Position numbers and translations under genes: made by a program
The notes under the pieces: generated by a model
What the model was told of the DNA's origin: nothing
Seen by the model: the letters and a program-made list of their open reading frames with translations, nothing else
Databases searched by the model: none
Source of the DNA: Cellulosimicrobium protaetiae
Lineage (GTDB): Bacteria; Actinomycetota; Actinomycetes; Actinomycetales; Cellulomonadaceae
Direction: 5' to 3'
Assembly: GCF_009708005.2 (NCBI RefSeq)
Contig: NZ_CP052757.1
Location: 2,542,001-2,606,000 of the forward strand
Length of the DNA stretch: 64,000 nucleotides
Shown: positions 1-8,626 of the stretch, piece by piece
How the letters are laid out: each line of letters begins with the position of its first letter
Position numbering within the stretch: the first letter of the stretch is position 1

Positions 1-2090
1 AGCTTCTCGCCGACCTGGACGACCAGCTTTCCGGGCCCACCGACCCGGACCGTCCCGGTGCCGAGGACGTCGTCGAGCGCTCCCGCCGGGCCGGGCTGCG
101 TCGTCGGCGCACCGAGCTCGAGCGCGCGGAGAGCGGGCTCGTCTTCGGCCGCGTCGACACCGTCGAGGGGGTCACGCGCCACGTCGGGCGCGTCGGCATC
201 GCCGCGTCCGACGACGACGCCGACCCGCTCGTGCTCGACTGGCGTGCCCCGGGCGCCCGCGCGTTCTACACCGCGACCGCGCGCGAGCCCCAGGGCCTCG
301 CGCGGCGCCGGCACGTGCGGACCGCGGGCGACCGCGTCACCGGTGTCGACGACGAGCCGCTCGACGGGTCGGCGGCCGGGCTCGACGGCGAGGACGGCCT
401 CGTCGGCGAGGGCGCGCTGCTGGCCGCCCTGTCCGAGCGGCGCACGGGCCGCATGGGCACCGCGGTCGCGACCCTTCAGGTCGAGCAGGACGCGATCGTG
501 CGCGCACCGGCCGAGCAGACGCTCGTCGTGCAGGGCGGCCCGGGGACGGGCAAGACGGTCGTCGCGCTGCACCGCGTCGCGTACCTGCTGTTCACGCATC
601 CGCACCTCGCGGAGCGGGGCGTGCTCCTGCTCGGCCCGTCGTCGCGGTTCCTCGAGTACGTCGCCCAGGTGCTGCCCGCGCTCGGCGAGACGGCGGTCGT
701 GTCGGCCACGTGCGACGCGCTCGTCCCGGGCGTCGCGCCCGAGCGTGACGAGGGCCGGGACGTGGCCGAGCTCAAGGGCCGCGCGCTGTGGCAGGACGTC
801 GTCGCCCGGTACGCCGACGCCCTCGTCCCGGACGCGCGGGCGCTCACGGTGCGCCTCGACGGCGAGCCGCTCACGCTCGACGCGGCACGGGTCGGCGAGG
901 TCCTGCGGGCCGCCCGGGCGGGCGGTCGCAGCGTGCTCGCGGCTCGGCGTCGGGCCGTGGACATCCTGCTCGACGCGCTCGTCGACGAGGCCGCGGCGCG
1001 GCACGCGGAGCTGCTCGAACGCGTCGAGGAGGGGTTCGAGGACGTGCTCGGAAAGCTCGACGCCGGGCTCGCCGCGCGCGACGACCGCGCCCCGACGACC
1101 GGCGCGCGCGGCGGTGACGTCGACGGCGAGCTCACGGACGACGACCTCGACCGGCTCCACGGCGACCTCGCGCACGACGTCGGGTTCACGGCGGTCCTCG
1201 ACGCGTGGTGGCCCGTCGTCGACGCCCGCACGGCGCTCGCGGACCTGCTGGGGGACGCCGCCCTCCTCGCGCGTCACGCGCCCGAGCTCTCACCCGACGA
1301 GGTCGGCCGTGTGACGGGCGAGCCTGCCGCGCTCGCGCCGAGCGACGTCCCGCTCCTCGACGCGCTCGCCGACGCGCTGGGCACCCCGGACACCCCCGGC
1401 GAGCAGGGCGAGTTCCTCGCGCAGCGCGCGGCGACGCGCCGCGACTGGGTGTACGGGCACGTCGTGGTCGACGAGGCGCAGGAGCTCTCGCCCATGCAGT
1501 GGCACATGGTGCTGCGCCGTTGCCCGACGCGTTCGGTGACCGCCGTCGGGGACGTCGACCAGACCGAGGCGCCGCACCGCCACACGGACTGGGCGGACGT
1601 CGTCGGCCCGGTCTTCGGGGAGCGCTGGCACCGCGCTGACCTGACGATCTGCTACCGCACGCCCCGCGAGGTCATGGGGCTCGTCGGGCCGGTGCTGCGC
1701 GCGGCGGGCAGCCGCAACGCGCCGCCCCGTGCGGTGCGCGACGCGGGGGTCGCGCCGCGCGACGTCGTCGTGCCCGACGGTGCCTCGGACGCGACCCTGG
1801 GCGCGGCGGTCGCGGCCGAGGTCGCGCGCCTCGCGGAGCGCTACGACGGCGGTTCCGTCGGGGTCGTGGCACCGCGCGACCGGCTCGGGCACCTGGGTGC
1901 CGCCGTGGGCGGCGTCCCCGTCCTCAGCACGTCGGAGGCGAAGGGGCTCGAGTGGGACGCGGTCGTCGTCGTCGACCCGGACGGCATCGCGGCGGAGCCG
2001 CGGGGCTGGAACGGGCTGTACGTCGCGATGACCCGGTGCACGCAGGAGCTCGCGCGCGTCACCGTGGGCGCGCCGTCCGGGCCCGGCTGA
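1..2090 (+). CDS. HelD-family RNA polymerase-associated ATPase, 5'-truncated by the window edge
   Basis: The frame is already open at base 3, so the true start lies upstream of the window. The visible 695 or so residues contain the HelD-type N-terminal strand region ('VFGRVD', 'HVGRVGI', 'DPLVLDWRAP'), then Walker A 'GGPGTGKT' followed by 'VVALHRVAYLL', a DEAQE Walker B motif, an 'CYRTP' motif and the late helicase motif 'EAKGLEWDAVVVVDP'. These are UvrD-like superfamily 1 motifs split by an insert, as in HelD. HelD proteins bind RNA polymerase and use ATP to pull it off DNA and release stalled complexes. A paralogue with a rifamycin-type promoter lies 6.5 kb downstream. Whether this copy has the same promoter element cannot be seen. 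Family is secure; the HelR/HelD subtype is not. Confidence 0.88.
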   Translation, partial: LLADLDDQLSGPTDPDRPGAEDVVERSRRAGLRRRRTELERAESGLVFGRVDTVEGVTRHVGRVGIAASDDDADPLVLDWRAPGARAFYTATAREPQGLARRRHVRTAGDRVTGVDDEPLDGSAAGLDGEDGLVGEGALLAALSERRTGRMGTAVATLQVEQDAIVRAPAEQTLVVQGGPGTGKTVVALHRVAYLLFTHPHLAERGVLLLGPSSRFLEYVAQVLPALGETAVVSATCDALVPGVAPERDEGRDVAELKGRALWQDVVARYADALVPDARALTVRLDGEPLTLDAARVGEVLRAARAGGRSVLAARRRAVDILLDALVDEAAARHAELLERVEEGFEDVLGKLDAGLAARDDRAPTTGARGGDVDGELTDDDLDRLHGDLAHDVGFTAVLDAWWPVVDARTALADLLGDAALLARHAPELSPDEVGRVTGEPAALAPSDVPLLDALADALGTPDTPGEQGEFLAQRAATRRDWVYGHVVVDEAQELSPMQWHMVLRRCPTRSVTAVGDVDQTEAPHRHTDWADVVGPVFGERWHRADLTICYRTPREVMGLVGPVLRAAGSRNAPPRAVRDAGVAPRDVVVPDGASDATLGAAVAAEVARLAERYDGGSVGVVAPRDRLGHLGAAVGGVPVLSTSEAKGLEWDAVVVVDPDGIAAEPRGWNGLYVAMTRCTQELARVTVGAPSGPG

Positions 2091-2099
2091 CGCTCCCGC

Positions 2100-2870
2100 T
2101 CAGTCGCGGGAGGGCGACCGGGCGAACCGGTCGACCTCCCGCGCGACGACCTCGACGAGCGTCGGGTCGCCCAGGGGCAGGAAGTGCCCCGCGAGGGGCA
2201 GCTCGACGTTCCGGCCGCCCTCGATCCGGCCCGTCTCGGGGATGTGCGGGTCGAAGCGCGGGTACACGGCCGTGATGCGCGCGTCCACGTCGCGCTCGGC
2301 AGCGAGCGCGAGGAGCGCCGCGTCCCGGGGGGAGAACGCGCGCAGCGTGCGGCCGACGAGGTAGCGGGCGTACCGCGAGCCGCTGAAGGGGGTCGCGACC
2401 GCGACCATGCCGGCGACCCGCGGGCCGGCGGGGGAGAGCATGACGCTCTTGCCGACGAGGCCACCCTTGCTGTGGGCGACGAGCACGACGTCGCGCAGGT
2501 CCGCCTCCTCGAGGAAGCGCGCGGCGAGTCGCGCGCCCTCGGCGAAGGGGCGCCGGTTGTACCCGAGGCCGGGCACCGCGAGGACGCGGTACCCGGCCGC
2601 CGCGAGAGCCTCGGCGACGGAGGTGAGCAGGTGCCACGTCTCGAGCACCCCGGGGAGCAGGACGGCGGTCCCGCGCACGCCCGTCCCCGTCGGGACGGGG
2701 CGGCGTCGGTGCCGGACCGCCGCGACCTGGCGCGCGGCGACGTACGCGTAGTCCACCGCGCGGGCGCGCAGGTGGAGCCCACCTGTGGGCCTCCGGGTGC
2801 TCGCTGCGTCGCGCTCCGTGCCGCGGTGGCGGACGTCCGGGCGCGGGGCTCGACCGAGGGGCTGGGCCAT
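2100..2870 (-). CDS. alpha/beta-hydrolase (putative esterase/lipase)
   Basis: A 256-residue protein of the alpha/beta-hydrolase fold. The strand-loop 'TAVLLPGVLETWHLL' carries the oxyanion-hole region, the nucleophile elbow is 'VAHSKGG' (Ser nucleophile), and the catalytic His is probably in 'LAGHFLPLGDP' near the C terminus. Substrate cannot be predicted. No signal peptide is evident. It ends 10 bp from the HelD-like gene, convergent with it. An in-frame start 23 codons further upstream also exists; the ATG at 2870 is preferred because the family similarity begins well after it and the extra segment is Arg/Ala-rich. No strong ribosome binding site was seen for either start. Confidence 0.8.
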   Translation of the reverse strand: MAQPLGRAPRPDVRHRGTERDAASTRRPTGGLHLRARAVDYAYVAARQVAAVRHRRRPVPTGTGVRGTAVLLPGVLETWHLLTSVAEALAAAGYRVLAVPGLGYNRRPFAEGARLAARFLEEADLRDVVLVAHSKGGLVGKSVMLSPAGPRVAGMVAVATPFSGSRYARYLVGRTLRAFSPRDAALLALAAERDVDARITAVYPRFDPHIPETGRIEGGRNVELPLAGHFLPLGDPTLVEVVAREVDRFARSPSRD

Positions 2871-3001
2871 CGCCCCAGCATGGCGCGCCGGGCGGGACGG
2901 TGCGAGGGCGCCCACCCGACCCGCAGTCCCCTGGCCCACGGACGACGGCGCCCGGTGAACCCCGTCACACGACGGCCGGGGGCTGGTTCGGACCCGGCGC
3001 C

Positions 3002-3020
3002 ATAGATTAGCCTCACCTAT
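3002..3020 (+). promoter_or_regulatory. DtxR/IdeR-type iron box abutting the siderophore ATPase start
   Basis: By eye 15 of 19 positions match the DtxR/IdeR consensus TTAGGTTAGCCTAACCTAA. The core TTAGCCTCACCT is identical to that of the box at 7348. A -10-like TAGATT lies inside the box, so Fe-bound regulator would block the promoter. The box ends at the base before the GTG start, implying a very short or absent 5' leader. It predicts repression of iron uptake when iron is plentiful. Confidence 0.8.
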
Positions 3021-3881
3021 GTGAGTGGAACCTCAGTTGTCCCGAGCCCGACCGGGGCGCCCGCCGCCCCGGCGCTCGCCGGGCACGACCTGCGGCTGTC
3101 CTACGACGCGCGCACCGTCGTGCACGGCGCCGCGCTCGAGCTCGCGCCGGGAGCCGTCACGGCACTGATCGGCCCCAACGGCTCGGGCAAGTCGACGCTC
3201 CTGCGCTCGCTCGCGCGCCTGCACCGCCCCGACTCCGGGACCGTCGCGCTCGACGATGCGACCGACGCGCTCGCCCTGCACCCCAAGGACTTCGCGCGGC
3301 GCGTGACGCTCCTGTCGCAGAGCCGGCCCACGCCGTCGGGCGTGAGCGTGCGCGACGTCGTCGCGTACGGGCGCCACCCCTACCGCGGCCGGTTCCGCTC
3401 CAACGACCCCGACGGCCCGCGCGCGATCGCGCACGCCATGGACGTCACGGGCATCACGACGATGGCCGACCGCGGCGTCGACGAGCTGTCGGGCGGCGAG
3501 CTCCAGCGCGTGTGGCTCGCGACGTGCCTCGCGCAGGACACGCAGGTGCTCCTGCTCGACGAGCCGACGACGTACCTCGACCTGCGCTACCAGGTCGAGC
3601 TGCTCGACCTGGTGCGCGACCTCGCGACGGAGCACGGCGTGGCCGTCGGCGTCGTGCTGCACGACCTCAACCAGGCGGCCGCCGTCGCCGACCACGTCGT
3701 CCTGCTCCACTCGGGCGTCGTGCGCGCCACGGGGCCGGCCGACACCGTCCTGACGTCGGAGCTCCTCACCGAGGTCTACGGCATCCACGTCGACGTCTAC
3801 ACGCACCCCCTCACGGGGCGCACGTGCTGCGAGCCGCTCGGGCGGCACGCGGCGCGCCTCGACGCGGCCGTCCTCGCCTGA
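3021..3881 (+). CDS. ABC transporter ATPase for ferric siderophore import (FepC/FhuC type)
   Basis: A 286-residue ABC ATPase that would power siderophore import through the double permease encoded two genes downstream. It has Walker A 'GPNGSGKST' near residue 52, a Q-loop at 'LLSQSRPTP', the signature 'LSGGELQRV', Walker B 'VLLLDEPTTYLDL' and the switch His in 'VLHDLNQA'. The 'THLD'-like D-loop is of the FecE/FepC type. GTG was chosen because it directly follows the iron box and its -10-like element, giving an essentially leaderless message. The gene is followed at 119 bp by the binding-protein gene. Expected to be a peripheral protein on the cytoplasmic face of the membrane. Confidence 0.92.
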   Translation: MSGTSVVPSPTGAPAAPALAGHDLRLSYDARTVVHGAALELAPGAVTALIGPNGSGKSTLLRSLARLHRPDSGTVALDDATDALALHPKDFARRVTLLSQSRPTPSGVSVRDVVAYGRHPYRGRFRSNDPDGPRAIAHAMDVTGITTMADRGVDELSGGELQRVWLATCLAQDTQVLLLDEPTTYLDLRYQVELLDLVRDLATEHGVAVGVVLHDLNQAAAVADHVVLLHSGVVRATGPADTVLTSELLTEVYGIHVDVYTHPLTGRTCCEPLGRHAARLDAAVLA

Positions 3882-4000
3882 CACCACCGCACCACCTCTC
3901 GACCAACCCGCACCGACCCACCGCCCGGCCCCGACGCGCGGCCACCGGCCCCGCACCGACGGAGCACGGCCCGGGCACCGACAGAAACCGAAGGACACCC

Positions 4001-4999
4001 ATGCGCTCGACCACCCGTTCCCTCGCCGCGGGCGCCCTCGCGCTCGCCACGGCGCTCGCGCTCACCGCGTGCGGCACGACCGAGGACCCCGCGACCGCCG
4101 ACGACGCCGAGGCGACGACCGACACGGCTGCTGGCCCCGTCACCGTCACCGACGAGCGCGGCGAGGTCACGCTCGACGCCCCGGCGACCGACATCGTCTC
4201 GCTCGAGTGGGGCCTCACGGAGAACCTCGTGGCACTGGGCGTCGAGCCCGTCGGCCAGGCGGACGTCGAGGGCTACAACACGTGGGACACGGTCGCGCCG
4301 ATCGACGCGAGCACCCCCGACGTCGGCACGCGCGGCGAGCCCAGCCTCGACGCGATCTCCGCGCTCGAGCCGGACCTCGTCGTCACGACGACCGACCTGC
4401 CGGAGAACGTCATCGCCCAGATCGAGGAGGTCGCGCCCGTGCTCGCGCTGCGCGGCTCCGACGGCGAGGACCCGATCGGCTACATGCGCTCCACGGTCGA
4501 GACGCTCGGCACCGTCACGGGCCGTGAGGACGAGGCCGCCGCCGCGCTCGAGACCTACGACGCGAAGATCGCCGAGGCCACGACGGCGCTGGACGAGGCG
4601 GGCCTCGCCGGGGCCGACTTCACCATGGCGGACGGCTGGGTCACCAACGGCGCCGTCTCGATCCGCATGTACACGCCGGGCTCGTTCTTCGGCGCGATCG
4701 GCGAGGAGATCGGCCTCGTCAACGCGTGGACCGAGGGCGGCGACCCCGACTACGGCCTCGCGCAGACCGACGTCGAGGGCCTGACCCAGCTCGGCGACGT
4801 GCAGTTCCTCTACGTCGCGAGCGAGTCGGAGGCGAACCCGTTCACGGACGGCCTCGCCGGCAACGCCGTGTGGGAGCAGCTCCCGTTCGTCACGGCCGGG
4901 AACGTGCACCGTCTGCCCGACGGCATCTGGATGTTCGGCGGCCCGCTGTCCGCGGCGGCCTACGCCGACGCGGTCGTCGAGGTCCTCACGGCGTCCTGA
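4001..4999 (+). CDS. iron-siderophore substrate-binding lipoprotein
   Basis: A 332-residue secreted lipoprotein. The signal peptide starts MRSTTRSLAAGALALATAL and ends in the lipobox LTAC, so Cys25 would be lipidated and the protein anchored outside the membrane. The mature part is a FepB/FecB-type periplasmic-binding fold: 'IVSLEWGLTENLVALGVEPVG', then 'GTRGEPSLDAISALEPDLVV' are the usual N-lobe motifs, with the C-lobe ending in 'AVVEVLTAS'. It should capture the ferric siderophore and pass it to the permease. AAGGA lies a few bases before the ATG. The siderophore type cannot be told from the sequence. Confidence 0.92.
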   Translation: MRSTTRSLAAGALALATALALTACGTTEDPATADDAEATTDTAAGPVTVTDERGEVTLDAPATDIVSLEWGLTENLVALGVEPVGQADVEGYNTWDTVAPIDASTPDVGTRGEPSLDAISALEPDLVVTTTDLPENVIAQIEEVAPVLALRGSDGEDPIGYMRSTVETLGTVTGREDEAAAALETYDAKIAEATTALDEAGLAGADFTMADGWVTNGAVSIRMYTPGSFFGAIGEEIGLVNAWTEGGDPDYGLAQTDVEGLTQLGDVQFLYVASESEANPFTDGLAGNAVWEQLPFVTAGNVHRLPDGIWMFGGPLSAAAYADAVVEVLTAS

Positions 5000-5081
5000 C
5001 ACCGGTCCGCACCACCACCGGGCGTGACCGCACCGGGACGACGAGAAGGCTGACGAGAACCACTGTGCTGACGAGGACATC

Positions 5082-7286
5082 GTGACGCGGCGCGAGCCGC
5101 GCACGACGGCGGAGCCGGACACCCTCCTCCTGGAGGACCCGGCTCCGGCCGTCGTCCCGGCGCCGGGCGCGACCGGTGACGGGGGAGCGAGGGACGGCGC
5201 GACCAGCGACCCGACGGCGGCCGCGCCGCGCGTGCGGACGTCGCGCCTCGGGATCGCGGGGGTGTTCGTCGTCGCGGTCGTGGTCGCGGCGGTGCTCGCC
5301 GCGGTGCACCTCACGCAGGGCACGGCCGACGTCGGCCCGCTCGACCTGCTGCGGCTGGCGACCGGGGGCGACGGCGTCGACCAGACGGTCGCCGTCCTCG
5401 TCGCCTCGCGCGTGCCGCGGCTCCTCGCGGGGCTGCTGCTCGGCGTCGCGCTCGGCGTCGCCGGTGCCGTGCTCCAGTCGGTCGCGCGCAACCCGCTCGC
5501 GTCCCCGGACACCCTCGCGGTCAACGCGGGCGCCTACCTCACGGTCGTGGTCGTGGCGGCGTTCGGCATCTCGATCCCGTTCTACCTCCAGGGCGGCCTC
5601 GCGTTCCTCGGCGGTCTCGCCGCGGCCGGTCTCGTGCTCGTCCTCGCGCGCGGCGGCGCCGACGGCCCGACGCGCCTCGTGCTCGCCGGGTCGGCGATCA
5701 TGCTCGCGCTGCACTCGCTGACGATGGTCCTGCTCGTGCTGTTCGAGCAGGAGACCCTCGGCCTGTTCGCGTGGGGGAGCGGGTCCATCGTGCAGTCGGG
5801 CACGCGCACCGTCACGATGGCGACGCCGGTCGTCGTCGTGGGCGTCCTCGCCGCCCTGCTCCTCTCGCGCCGCCTCGACCTCCTCGGGCTCGGGGACGAC
5901 GCCGCGACCGTCCTCGGCGTCGACGTGCGCCGCACGCGCGTCGTCTCGGTGCTCGTCGCCGTCCTCCTGGCGTCGATCGCGGTCACCGTCGCCGGTCCCG
6001 TCGGGTTCGTCGGTCTCGCGGCGCCCGTCGTGGCGCGGCTCGTCGCGCGGCGCGTGCCCGGGCTCGGGCGGCACGTGCTGCTCCTGCCGTTCGCGGCGGT
6101 CGTCGGGGTGATCGTCGTCCTCGGCGCGGACGTGCTGCTGCGCCTGCTGCTCCCGGGCACGCTGTCGATCGCGGTGCCGACCGGCATCGTCACGACCGTC
6201 CTCGGCGCGATCCTCCTCATCTGGCTCGCGCGGCGCCTGCGCGACTCCGGGCCGGCGTCGTCGCGCGGCGCGCACGGCGCGCTCAGCCGCCCGCGCTCGC
6301 GGCGGGCCGTGCTCGTGGTCGTCGTCGTGCTGTCGCTCGCGGTCGCCGCGGCCGCCGTCGCGGGCCTGCTGCTCGGCGACCGGGTGGTGCTGCTCGGCGA
6401 CGTGGCGAACTGGTGGAACGGCGTCGCCGGTCGCCACGTGACGTTCGTCCTCGACCAGCGCTTCCCGCGCGTGCTCGCCGCCCTGCTCGCCGGCGCCGCG
6501 CTCGCGCTCGCCGGCACGATCGTCCAGGCCGTGTGCCGCAACCCGCTCGCCGAGCCCAGCCTGCTCGGCGTGACGTCGGGCGCCGGGCTCGGCGCCGTGA
6601 CGATGATCCTCCTCGTCCCCGGCGTCGGGATCTGGCCCATGTCCGCCGCCGCGGCCGTCGGGGCGTTCGCGGTGTTCGGCCTCGTCTACGGGCTCTCCTA
6701 CCGTGGCGGTCTCAGCTCGGACCGGCTCGTGCTCATCGGCATCGGCGCGCAGGCCGGGGTCATGGCGCTCATCACCCTCCTCGTGGTCGTCGTCGCGCCG
6801 TGGGACGTGAACCTCGCGCTCACGTGGCTCTCCGGCTCGACGTACGGGCGCACGCTCGAGCAGCTCATCCCCGTCGCGCTCGCGCTCCTGGTGCTCACCC
6901 CGCTCACCGCCGTGTTCCGGCGCGACCTCGACGTCCTGGCACTCGACGACGACACCCCGCGCGTCCTCGGGGTCGCGCTCGACCGCACGCGCCTGCTCCT
7001 GCTCGGCGTCGCGGCGCTGCTCACGGCCGCGGCCGTGTGCGCGATCGGGGCGCTCGCGTTCGTGGGCCTCGTCGCGCCGCACGCCGCGCGGGCGCTGGTC
7101 GGCGCGCGGCACGGCCGGGTCGTCCCTGTCGCGATGCTGCTCGGCGCGCTCCTGGTGTCCGTCGCGGACACGCTCGGGCGCGTCGTCATCGCCCCCGAGC
7201 AGATCCCCGCGGGCCTCGGCACCGCGCTGCTCGGCGCCCCGTACTTCGTCTACCTCCTGTGGCGCAGCCGCGGCCGGGGCGCGTGA
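5082..7286 (+). CDS. double FecCD-type iron-siderophore ABC permease (FhuB-like fusion)
   Basis: A 734-residue membrane protein made of two FecCD permease halves in one chain, as in FhuB. Half one carries 'SRVPRLLAGLLLGVALGVAGAVLQ' and 'RNPLASPDTLAVNAGA'; half two carries 'QRFPRVLAALLAGAALALAG' and 'CRNPLAEPSLLGVTSGAG'. Each half ends with the 'GFVGLAAP' or 'AFVGLVAPHAAR' loop that contacts the ATPase. About 20 membrane segments are expected. An N-terminal cytosolic extension of about 55 residues is rich in Pro, Ala and Asp. The GTG start follows GAGGA by a few bases. It lies 82 bp after the binding protein and probably shares its transcript. One chain supplies both pore halves, so no separate FepD and FepG are needed. 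Confidence 0.92.
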   Translation: MTRREPRTTAEPDTLLLEDPAPAVVPAPGATGDGGARDGATSDPTAAAPRVRTSRLGIAGVFVVAVVVAAVLAAVHLTQGTADVGPLDLLRLATGGDGVDQTVAVLVASRVPRLLAGLLLGVALGVAGAVLQSVARNPLASPDTLAVNAGAYLTVVVVAAFGISIPFYLQGGLAFLGGLAAAGLVLVLARGGADGPTRLVLAGSAIMLALHSLTMVLLVLFEQETLGLFAWGSGSIVQSGTRTVTMATPVVVVGVLAALLLSRRLDLLGLGDDAATVLGVDVRRTRVVSVLVAVLLASIAVTVAGPVGFVGLAAPVVARLVARRVPGLGRHVLLLPFAAVVGVIVVLGADVLLRLLLPGTLSIAVPTGIVTTVLGAILLIWLARRLRDSGPASSRGAHGALSRPRSRRAVLVVVVVLSLAVAAAAVAGLLLGDRVVLLGDVANWWNGVAGRHVTFVLDQRFPRVLAALLAGAALALAGTIVQAVCRNPLAEPSLLGVTSGAGLGAVTMILLVPGVGIWPMSAAAAVGAFAVFGLVYGLSYRGGLSSDRLVLIGIGAQAGVMALITLLVVVVAPWDVNLALTWLSGSTYGRTLEQLIPVALALLVLTPLTAVFRRDLDVLALDDDTPRVLGVALDRTRLLLLGVAALLTAAAVCAIGALAFVGLVAPHAARALVGARHGRVVPVAMLLGALLVSVADTLGRVVIAPEQIPAGLGTALLGAPYFVYLLWRSRGRGA

Positions 7287-7347
7287 CGCGTCTCACGCGC
7301 CGGGGGGCGGGTCCGGGGCCCGGACGGGTTGACCCCGCCGAGGGCGC

Positions 7348-7366
7348 GTAGGTTAGCCTCACCTGT
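7348..7366 (+). promoter_or_regulatory. second DtxR/IdeR-type iron box abutting the SIP gene start
   Basis: It carries TAGGTTAGCCTCACCT, with the same core as the box at 3002. It overlaps a -10-like TAGGTT and ends at the base before the GTG start. The siderophore-interacting protein therefore has its own iron-controlled promoter even though it sits behind the transporter genes. Confidence 0.8.
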
Positions 7367-8359
7367 GTGAGTCAGTCCGTCGCCGCACCCAACGCCCGTG
7401 CCCGTCGTCCCGTCGCCCGGGCGACCGCTCCGTGGCGCTTCTTCGACGTCGAGGTGGCGCGCGTCGAGCAGCTCACGCCGAGCTTCCGCCGGTTCACGTT
7501 CACCGGCCCGGAGCTCGACCTCTTCGGCGACCCCGGCCTCGACGTGCGGATCAAGTTCGTCCTGCCCGCGCCCGACGGCGGCTACGAGCACCTCGTGCGC
7601 GACGCCGAGTCCTGGTACGCCGCGTGGCGCGACCAGCCCGAGGAGCGGCGCAACCCGCTGCGCACGTACACGACCGTCGCGGTGCGTCCAGAGGTGCGCG
7701 AGGTCGACGTCGACGTCGTCCTGCACGGTGACGCCGGCCCCGCCTCGCGCTGGGCGCTGGCCGCCGAGGTCGGCACGCCACTCGTCCTGCTCGGCCCGGA
7801 CGCGACGTTCGACGGCCCGGTCGGCGGCATCGAGTTCCGCCCCCCGACCCGTCCGCACGCGCTCCTGCTCGCGGGCGACGAGACCGCCCTGCCCGCGATC
7901 GCCGCGATCTGCGAGGACCTGCCCGCAAACGCGTGGGGCGAGGTCTACGTCGAGGTGCCGCACGTCGGCGACGCGCGCGACCTCGTCACGCCCCCCGGCG
8001 TCCGTGTGACCTTCCTGGCCCGCGACGACGTCCCCGGCGGGTCGCACGACGCCCACGGCGCGCGCCTGGTGCCCGCCGTCAAGGAGGCCGCCGAGCGCAT
8101 CCTCGGTGCGGGCGTCCTCGGGACGGACCCACCCGCCCAGTGCCGCACCGCGGAGGACCTGGAGGACGTCGACGTCGACGCGTCGATCCTCTGGGAGGTA
8201 CCCGGGCTGCTCGAGGAGGACACCGTCCTGTACGCATGGCTCGCGGGCGAGGCGAGCGCGATCAAGACGCTGCGGCGCCACCTCGTCGCCGAGCTCGGCG
8301 TCGACCGCCGCGCCGTCGCGTTCATGGGCTACTGGCGCGAGGGCCGCGCCGAGAGCTGA
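7367..8359 (+). CDS. siderophore-interacting protein (FAD-dependent ferric-siderophore reductase, ViuB/SIP family)
   Basis: A 330-residue cytoplasmic flavoprotein of the ferredoxin-reductase-like SIP family, which reduces ferric siderophores inside the cell to release iron. The FAD-binding barrel holds '[11 protein letters not shown]' and the flavin motif 'RTYTTVAV'; the SIP domain follows with '[18 protein letters not shown]' and ends in the typical '[10 protein letters not shown]'. The length is slightly above the usual 250-300 because of an insert around residues 215-280. The GTG start follows the iron box directly. It is the last gene of the iron locus, 80 bp after the permease, and is followed by two strong hairpins. 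Confidence 0.92.
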   Translation: MSQSVAAPNARARRPVARATAPWRFFDVEVARVEQLTPSFRRFTFTGPELDLFGDPGLDVRIKFVLPAPDGGYEHLVRDAESWYAAWRDQPEERRNPLRTYTTVAVRPEVREVDVDVVLHGDAGPASRWALAAEVGTPLVLLGPDATFDGPVGGIEFRPPTRPHALLLAGDETALPAIAAICEDLPANAWGEVYVEVPHVGDARDLVTPPGVRVTFLARDDVPGGSHDAHGARLVPAVKEAAERILGAGVLGTDPPAQCRTAEDLEDVDVDASILWEVPGLLEEDTVLYAWLAGEASAIKTLRRHLVAELGVDRRAVAFMGYWREGRAES

Positions 8360-8375
8360 CCCGCCTGCACGAGAC

Positions 8376-8421
8376 GCGAGACGTGGCCCCCCACCGAGCA
8401 CGGTGAGGGGCCACGTCTCGC
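8376..8421 (+). terminator. strong hairpin after the SIP gene
   Basis: A perfect 15-bp stem (8376-8390 with 8407-8421) is extended by five inner pairs around a 4-base loop. No T tract follows, so termination may depend on the very stable stem alone. Confidence 0.6.
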
Positions 8422-8483
8422 ATCTGGGCGCGCCGTCGCGACCGCGCGGGTCCGACCCTGGTCGGGTCGAGGACGGGAACGAC

Positions 8484-8509
8484 AAAGGGAGGCCGACCGG
8501 CCTCCCTTT
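8484..8509 (+). terminator. rho-independent-type terminator upstream of helR
   Basis: An 11-bp perfect stem (8484-8494 with 8499-8509) with a GACC loop ends in CCCTTTCC. It insulates the helR promoter from iron-locus transcription. It is the second hairpin in tandem. Confidence 0.7.
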
Positions 8510-8528
8510 CCAAGGTATAGCGCACGGG

Positions 8529-8564
8529 GGGTCTTGCGGCAAGGCCCCCCGGGGGGCGCAGAAT
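8529..8564 (+). promoter_or_regulatory. rifamycin-associated element (RAE) and promoter of helR
   Basis: Bases 8529-8548 read GGGTCTTGCGGCAAGGCCCC, which differs by one base from the published actinobacterial RAE as I remember it (GGGGCTTGCGGCAAGGCCCC). The TTGCGG at 8534-8539 can act as a -35. CAGAAT at 8559-8564, 19 bp on, can act as a -10. The RAE is an inverted repeat found before genes induced by rifamycin-type drugs, including helR. The consensus is from memory and should be checked by alignment. Confidence 0.75.
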
Positions 8565-8626
8565 CTCCGTTCGTGCGCGGTCCGTCGTCGGTCCGCGCCG
8601 TCCCGCTCGACCTCGGACCGGAGCTG

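Noticed and set aside
4986-7112. A 708-codon minus-strand frame opposite the iron permease
   Set aside because: Highly repetitive Arg/Glu/His composition, typical of the reverse complement of GC-rich membrane-protein codons.
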